A DNA stretch of 64,000 bases from NCBI RefSeq assembly GCF_035046485.1, contig NC_085137.1:255400733-255464732 (forward strand), in the 5' to 3' direction. Each line of letters starts with the position of its first letter. Positions within the stretch are counted from its first letter, which is position 1. This DNA is from Aedes albopictus. Its lineage: Eukaryota; Arthropoda; Insecta; Diptera; Culicidae. Under the pieces are notes generated by a model. The model saw only the letters and a program-made list of their open reading frames with translations. It ran no database searches and had not been told where the DNA came from. Below, in pieces: positions 58,882 to 64,000 of this stretch. Both the position numbers and the translations under genes were made by a program.

Positions 58882-60324
58882 TGTTACAAAAATAAAAGAA
58901 ATTAATTAATACAATGTATCAACATATAACGACACATAGTACCTTACAATTGCACAAATAAGGGACATCACAAATTGACGCAGAACAACACATAACATAA
59001 ATGTGCCCTGTTATCCAGATGGATAACATATTCCGATCACAGGATGACGAGCTTTCATGTATGGATTTGGGTCCATCAGTCATCCTGGATTTGTATTTTA
59101 GTTGGCAGTTTGCCTTTTAGTTCACAGCATTTGTTGCTGTGTTCATAGCTTGGTTTTGTCTAGGAAAACTAATCCTAATCGGGCATCCCGTTTCAGGGTT
59201 CGATACTTGAGCTCAACAATTTGAAGTCCGTGGCAGGGAAAGGTTTACATCTCTAGCACTTGACCGCTGCCCAAAATAGCCTGAAAGTTGGCAATCGAAA
59301 TAGGACTGCACTTCATGATGGATTAAAATATTATATTCGTACGTTCTTTGTGTTACATAAAAAAAAAAAAGGATTGTGTTACGGGTATAAATATTTGTTA
59401 CATTAATAAGACAGAATAATTGTTTAATGTGTTCAAAGTTTAATATTCTTGCGTCCTTTGTGTTACATGTTGAATTTTAACTTGTCAATATTCCCCTAGT
59501 ATTAATTAACATTTATAGGGTTCTGGCAGGATAGAGGCCAATGAAGTGCAATCCTATTTCGATTGCCAACATTCAGGCCATTTCGGGCCGCGATTAAATA
59601 CTAGAGACGTAAACCTTTCCCTGACACAGACTTCAAGTGATAGAGCTCTAGTATCGAAACCCGAAACGGGATGCCCGATTAGGATTAGTTTTCCTAGACA
59701 AAACCAAGCTATGAACACAGCAACAAATGCTGTGAACTAAAAGGCATACTGCCAACTAAAATACAATTCCAGGATGACTGATGGACCTAAACCAATAAAT
59801 GAAACCTCGTCATCCTGTGATCGGAAGATGTTATCCATCTGGATAACAGGGCACATTTATGTTATATGTTGTGCTGTGTGGATTTGTGATGTCTGTATAA
59901 TGTGCATTTGTAAGGTTCTCTGTGTATCGTGATACTTTGTAATAATTAATTTCTTTTATTTTTGTAACACGTACAGCAGAAGACACTCGGCCTTAGTCTG
60001 ATCGGAAAGGTAAGGTAAGGGGTACATGCCCCTTGGATACGAGTGGTACTCGTTGGGCTTAAAGGCAGTAGGAAGCGACGCCAAGCTCACGGATCTGGGA
60101 GTCTACGTACGCACTATTGAACGTAGTCGTACCAGTGAAATAATATTGGAGCTTAGGAAAGATACCGCGCGCAAGGGCCCGCCCTGGAATAATAGTTTGG
60201 CGAAGTTCTTAGCAATTAGGTAGAGAGCTCTTATTGCGGAAGCGACTCTTCAGTGTAAAAAGCTGGATGAGATCATGAATGCGGAGTAGCTCTTCACGGC
60301 CCTGCCGGACCCCACACCGTTCAA

Positions 60325-60512
60325 AATCACTGAATTTTCAGCAAGCCTCAAAAAGTTGCTGATTTGTTCATCAAATCATTGACATTTACTTTGACATTTG
60401 ACTTTGCTGAATGTTTCAATAATTTTTATTGCTGAACGGATTTCTGAAATTTCAGCTCGGAAAAATTCAGCAAAATTTTGCTGATTTTCAGCGAAACAAA
60501 TTTCGTGTGTAA
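60325..60512. mobile_element. AT-rich insertion with repeated TTGCTGAA
   Basis: The LINE-F ORF1 sequence is broken here by AT-rich DNA in which TTCAGCAA or TTGCTGAW occurs about seven times in both orientations. The ends are only loosely inverted and no TSD is certain. Probably a decayed MITE. Confidence 0.5.
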
Positions 60513-61553
60513 GGTAGCTTACCGGCCGCTAGAGGCTTGATTCAGGTGTTTCGAATCGGGATACAAGCCTTTGGACTGCAAAAGCGCATACAGCAGCAAG
60601 CTGTGCAGACTATGCGGAGGTGAATGCCACAAGGCACATCCAAAGCGTTTGATCTATTCTGGGAAATCAGAGAACAGAAAATATCCGACAGGAGGCTCAA
60701 AATACATTCAGGACATTCAGGAGACCCTCAGCTGGTATAACAGGGTGCAGGTAACTCAGCTATACCTGAACCACTGTGATGCAGCCCAGTAGTGGTTATT
60801 GTGTCTGGGAGTCGCTGAGGGAAAGACGAATATCACCATCATAGCAGACCCATACCGAGTACCCAGCAGCAACGGAAGCTGGGTTGCGGATGGGTTAAAA
60901 AATGGTGACGCTCTGGACAACGGATAATTTTCCAGCCTAGTGGCAGGTGTTAACATGCTACGAGGGCTTTGTGATCGCGCCAAACTCTATGATGTCTTCT
61001 GCTTCGGCTCAGCAAAATTCATGTAGAGTGCTGGCAAGAGATACTGGCTTTGTTCGATGTTGATCAGGCTAATGTCAGTACTACAAGTGAGCGGAGTTGA
61101 TCATCTTCGGTACTTTTTGTAGTCCTGGCCTAATAAGTAGTTCAATCAGGAGGATAGATGATGCCTACACACTTATTGCGCCCACCTTTTAATTCACTAC
61201 AGTATGCACTACAATAACAGCGAGCAGCGATCGGAGCAAGGTACGACTAAGTCAAGGCCAAGCCCTCGTAGGTGGAAGACATCATACTTCAACGAGAAGG
61301 TTTTAAACGAGGTGCTCGGCCATGAGCGAAACTTAATTGTTCTAAGAGGTGATTTGCTGGTAGTGGTGCTGTCATGTGCATGCGATGCGACCATCCCTAG
61401 GCAAGTCCACCCTATGAATGGGAGTCCAACGGCGTCTCAAGATATTGCGAACGTATGGCACGTCTGCCTACGGGCTAAGCAACGAATGTAGCGTGCGCGT
61501 AATGATGAGGAGTGAAATAAGCGATGGATGGCGTTGGCGACTGCCAAAGATTG

Positions 61554-61622
61554 CCGTGTGCAGCATAGTTGTCCCATGAATAGGGATTCCCATAGAACAT
61601 GGGACAACTATGCTGCACACGG
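61554..61622. mobile_element. 69-bp perfect hairpin element
   Basis: Two 25-base arms (61554-61578 and 61598-61622), CCGTGTGCAGCATAGTTGTC then CCATG, pair without a mismatch around a 19-base loop. The GTCCCATGAATAGG core is shared with the hairpin at 36722-36797. Confidence 0.8.
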
Positions 61623-61805
61623 TAGAAGACTGAGATGAAGGGTCTGTATAAAAAAAAATCTGCTTTGAGGGTCTTTGTCAGAGTGTCAATACGAATCCGT
61701 AAGGTGATGCCTACAGGATTGTGATGACTAAAACAAGAGGTGTAAAGGCTCCTACCGAGCAGTCTCCAGAGATGCTAGAGAGAAACATCGAGGGGCTCTT
61801 TGACA

Positions 61806-61945
61806 TGGTACAAAAGTTATGTAATACTAAAATCGGACATTTCAGACCACCTTCCTCTCCCTTGTAACGCTTTTTTATGAAAATCCATTTTTTATGGATC
61901 GTAACGCTACGCCTCCCCCTGTAACGTTACGTAATTTGTGTACCA
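61806..61945. mobile_element. 140-bp MITE in LINE-F
   Basis: TGGTACAAAAGTTATGTAA and its inverted relative TGGTACACAAATTACGTAA end the element. It separates the LINE-F blocks EMLERNIEGLF and RHDPSPWP, which are adjacent in related LINEs. The TSD is unclear because the tips are palindromic with the flank. Confidence 0.75.
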
Positions 61946-62097
61946 TGCCTTTCTGCGTCATGATCCTAGTCCTTGGCCTCTTTATATAGGACTGGTAGGG
62001 ACTGAGGCTTGCGATCAGGGCAGGGTCACCGGTGAGCAACTTGCAGGAATATAAAATCCTTTATCGTAGATTCGGAAGCAGTTCCGAGCTTGGTCAT

Positions 62098-62150
62098 TGA
62101 TTGATTTGTCTTTATTTGAGTGACCTTCAGCCCTTGGCTGGTTCGTCTCT
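62098..62150 (-). mobile_element. 53-bp mini-retroposon with 14-bp TSD
   Basis: On the minus strand the insert reads from AGAGACGAACCAGCC through GGGCTGAAGGTCACTC to AATAAAGACAAATCAATCA. The perfect 14-bp duplication CCGAGCTTGGTCAT flanks it (62084-62097 and 62151-62164). It is the longer relative of the 39-bp insert at 4998-5036. Confidence 0.85.
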
Positions 62151-62460
62151 CCGAGCTTGGTCATAAATTTAGCTACTGCATAGACTCATGGGATATTCAG
62201 ATCTGCTATGCAGGAATGCCTGGACGAGGAAATCTTCCTTGGACGCAGAGCTTGGTCTTATTGCCAGAGGCGAGGAAACCACCCGGAGACCTAGCATATT
62301 TACATTTACATTTCTATCCTTAGGCACACACAGGGGTGTAGAGTAGATGGTCTCTCGAGTAATCAGTTAGGCTTTCGGAAGGAGAGATGGACCATAGACA
62401 CTAATTTATCGGTTACAAAGACCACCGAGATAGCAGGACTAGGGCAGGGGCAGGACTGAA

Positions 62461-63090
62461 AACAAATGTAAAAAACCTCTAGCTCGTCGAGATCAACATT
62501 TGGTGTCTTCTGAGGAAATATTTCTACGAACAAGTTAGATATTCTGAATGGCAGTCAATTTTATTCAATAATATTCGCATAATAGTCCTATACGTCATTT
62601 TGGTCACAGTTGTTCGGCAAGTTTCGCTGAAAAAGTTTACCGACGACGTCAAATTTCCAAAGCCTCTATGAGTTCATGGTCCCTTCAGTATCGACTCATG
62701 GAGGTTTGACTGTAGGACGTTCTTGCAGTAGTTCAAGTTCGGGCAAGTATGCTTGAGTCCAATGCGTAGACGTCTGTTTTTATCTTTCTATCGATGCGCA
62801 GTCGAATTTAGCCAAAATCCATGAACCATATGAAACATATTGTGAAAAGTTACCTAATTTGTTCATAAGAATTCCTTGGAATTGAATTGAATTAGGGTAA
62901 TTGTTCCCATCGTTGTGGTAGTACCAAATGTTGCGGTAATGGCCAATTGAGCACTTTTTCGACTGAAATGTTACCAAAAGGTATTTTTAATAGATGTATT
63001 GTGCTTAAATTATGAGATTGCACCATTTGTTTGCTTAAGATTTGCTCAAAAACCTATTTAAAAAAATATTTTCCTTAATATGTTTGCTGC
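62461..63090. other. No gene seen
   Basis: Unassigned sequence after LINE-F. A GTTGCGGTA-like word at about 62915-62935 foreshadows the foldback that follows and may be part of the same element. Confidence 0.4.
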
Positions 63091-63214
63091 TGTGTTCCTA
63101 TTGTTGCGGTAGTGTTCCTAATGTTGCGGTATCCCATATGATTTCAATGGGATACCGCAAAATTAGGAACAAATACCGCAACATTAGGAACAAATACCGC
63201 AACAATAGGAACAC
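63091..63214. mobile_element. Foldback with internal 19-21-bp repeats
   Basis: Forward units of the type TGTTCCTAATGTTGCGGTA (two) are followed by inverted units AGGAACAAATACCGCAACA (three) around a short centre ATCCCATATGATTTCAATGG. The whole can fold as one hairpin with alternative registers. It may extend left to the GTTGCGGTAA at 62931. Confidence 0.7.
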
Positions 63215-64000
63215 AATGTTCTTTTAGATAAAAACGAATAAAATGCTCATAACAACCTCAAAGTGGCAATATTTCGTTATTTTCCCGTAGATAAAGGATA
63301 GATTTTATTATTTTCAATTCACTCCATGTAAAAAAATTGCTTGGGGCGATACAATTGTGGTTTAAGCATGAACTCAGTGCTTAACTCCTCCATGATCGGA
63401 TCAATTACCCTATACATCATTTGCTCCCAACCGTCTTTCACTTCAACAATCACTTGATCTACATACCGCCATTTTTAAAGCTGCCGTAGTGTGCATGTAC
63501 AATCTCATCCTTTACATGTACAGCCTATTCAACCGTGGATGTAGTACAGATATTATTTCAATAAGCGTAGTGCTAGACTTGGTTCGCTTTCATAAACTAA
63601 ACTGTAATAAATCCGGATCTTGGTTATTTACAAACAAGATAACTTGTTCGTGGAAAACCTACATGGTCGAAACACTCAAATCCGCTTCCTGAACAGAACT
63701 TCCACCATCGTCATCCGCACAAACACAAAAGAATACCCGCAAACATTAGACTCATTACGGTGTTCGCAAACACAAGTGCTCTTAAGAAGCACACAAAACA
63801 AAAACACGCTGAGCTTTCACACATTTATGGCAATACCCTTTCTCCGACGACGACGACGACGACTTGCGCTGATTCCACCAGGTTGGAACTAGACAGGATG
63901 AATGGACAAAGACGAACCTACGTGCTCTGCCCTGCCGGTGTGTGTGCGCCAAAGGAACGTGCAAGGAAGCTCTCCAACCGGTCGGTTCGGTGGAACATTT
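63215..64000. other. No gene confirmed; CGA microsatellite
   Basis: A (CGA)n run of about 19 bases lies at 63845-63863. Open stretches at 63489-63692 and 63620-63892 have no known domain; the second includes an arginine run encoded by the microsatellite. The sequence is cut by the window end. Confidence 0.35.

Larger units (their letters stand above)
56588..59969 (-). mobile_element. Composite of inverted LTR copies with a primer-binding site
   Basis: The insert begins TGTTACAAAAACAAAAG and ends CTTTTATTTTTGTAACA, with CGTA duplicated at 56584-56587 and 59970-59973. It holds two near-complete LTR copies in minus orientation (56588-57374, 57857-58642), a partial one (from 58882), and inverted partial copies at about 57564-57856 and 59320-59969. 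TGGCGCCCAACTG (minus, 58881-58869) adjoins an LTR end, exactly where a primer-binding site belongs. Both outer tips are the same (3') end of the LTR, which is abnormal. No gag or pol remains. Confidence 0.8.
52760..60020 (+). mobile_element. LINE-E: RTE-type (JAM1-like) retrotransposon
   Basis: The 5' leader occupies about 52830-53300. The endonuclease, linker and RT follow, then the short-repeat 3' end GGTAAGGTAAGG near 60010. Three insertions split it: a MITE (54031-54276), a hAT (54297-54714) and the composite LTR element (56588-59969). Motifs such as NYRAITLLSAAYKILSQIL place it in the RTE group, of which JAM1 is known from Aedes. Many stops and a mutated catalytic box show it is inactive. 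Confidence 0.85.
60026..62460 (+). mobile_element. LINE-F: R1/LOA-like retrotransposon, heavily decayed
   Basis: Order on the plus strand: ORF1 remnant (60050-60310, RTSEIILELRKDTARKGPPW), zinc-knuckle region (60571-60660, DCKSAYSSKLCRLCGGECHK), ORF2 start with the endonuclease motif LYLNHCDAAQ and PYRVPSSNG (60750-60880), linker with ACDATIPRQVHP (61370-61420) and GDAYRIVMTKTRGVKAP, and RT fingers SNQLGFRKERWTIDTNLSVT (62360-62420). Four small inserts break it (60325-60512, 61554-61622, 61806-61945, 62098-62150). These motifs are typical of R1/LOA-type LINEs. Confidence 0.82.

Noticed and set aside
60571..60792. Host zinc-finger protein (cysteine/histidine residues)
   Set aside because: The motif order and the following LYLNHCDAAQ block identify it as LINE ORF1/ORF2 sequence.
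1..64000. Endogenous viral sequence, which Aedes genomes often carry
   Set aside because: No open frame resembled a viral polymerase, nucleoprotein or envelope protein. Some short unassigned frames remain, so a decayed fragment cannot be excluded by eye.

Overview
The window looks like a mosquito genome, most likely Aedes. The strongest evidence is several copies of a tRNA-derived SINE that matches the Feilai family: pol III A and B boxes, a conserved body, and a GAA- or GA-type triplet tail. It sits with further tRNA-derived SINEs, LINEs of several clades, many short inverted-repeat DNA transposons and degenerate GAATCC-type satellite. I found no complete host gene. The best host-coding signal is a 138-bp exon on the minus strand (42980-43117) with strong splice sites, and a possible first coding exon upstream of it (43293-43343). 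Almost everything else is transposon sequence, often nested, and the nesting can be resolved from restored reading frames and target-site duplications (TSDs).

Layout. 1-11.9 kb: AT-rich sequence with inverted-repeat elements at 648-1230, 4346-4851 (hAT, perfect 8-bp TSD), 5647-7070, 9837-11364 and 11536-11848, a tRNA-derived SINE, and a 39-bp mini-retroposon with a 13-bp TSD. 12.1-16.8 kb: LINE-A, split by a 2.25-kb hAT-like element and by an 836-bp solo LTR; removing both restores its frame. 17.7-20.1 kb: LINE-B on the minus strand, split by a TA-flanked Tc1-type foldback. 20.3-26.4 kb: a hAT MITE, a 2.8-kb element with a Transib-like heptamer, a TTAA-flanked palindrome and another MITE. 26.6-31.7 kb: SINEs, a seven-copy tandem array, degenerate satellite, a Penelope-like fragment, a 714-bp TRIM with 91-bp LTRs carrying its own MITE, and a SINE inserted in a SINE. 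32.0-39.0 kb: two hAT-type ends that may bound one 7-kb element, filled with a second hAT element, a mariner-like element, satellite and LINE-D, which is bracketed by a 382-bp direct duplication.

39-43.6 kb is the least repetitive part and holds the candidate exons. 43.6-46.5 kb: LINE-C on the minus strand, interrupted by a SINE. 46.7-52.7 kb: further SINEs and foldback elements. 52.8-60.0 kb: LINE-E, an RTE-type (JAM1-like) element broken by a MITE, a hAT with a perfect 8-bp TSD, and a 3.4-kb composite of inverted LTR copies. 60.0-62.5 kb: LINE-F, an R1/LOA-like element with four tiny insertions. The last 1.5 kb holds a foldback with internal repeats and unassigned sequence.

No CRISPR array, rRNA, functional tRNA gene, operon or endogenous virus was recognised. 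Family names are from recognition of terminal motifs and protein motifs, not from a database search. Coordinates of element ends are direct readings; ends without a TSD are approximate.
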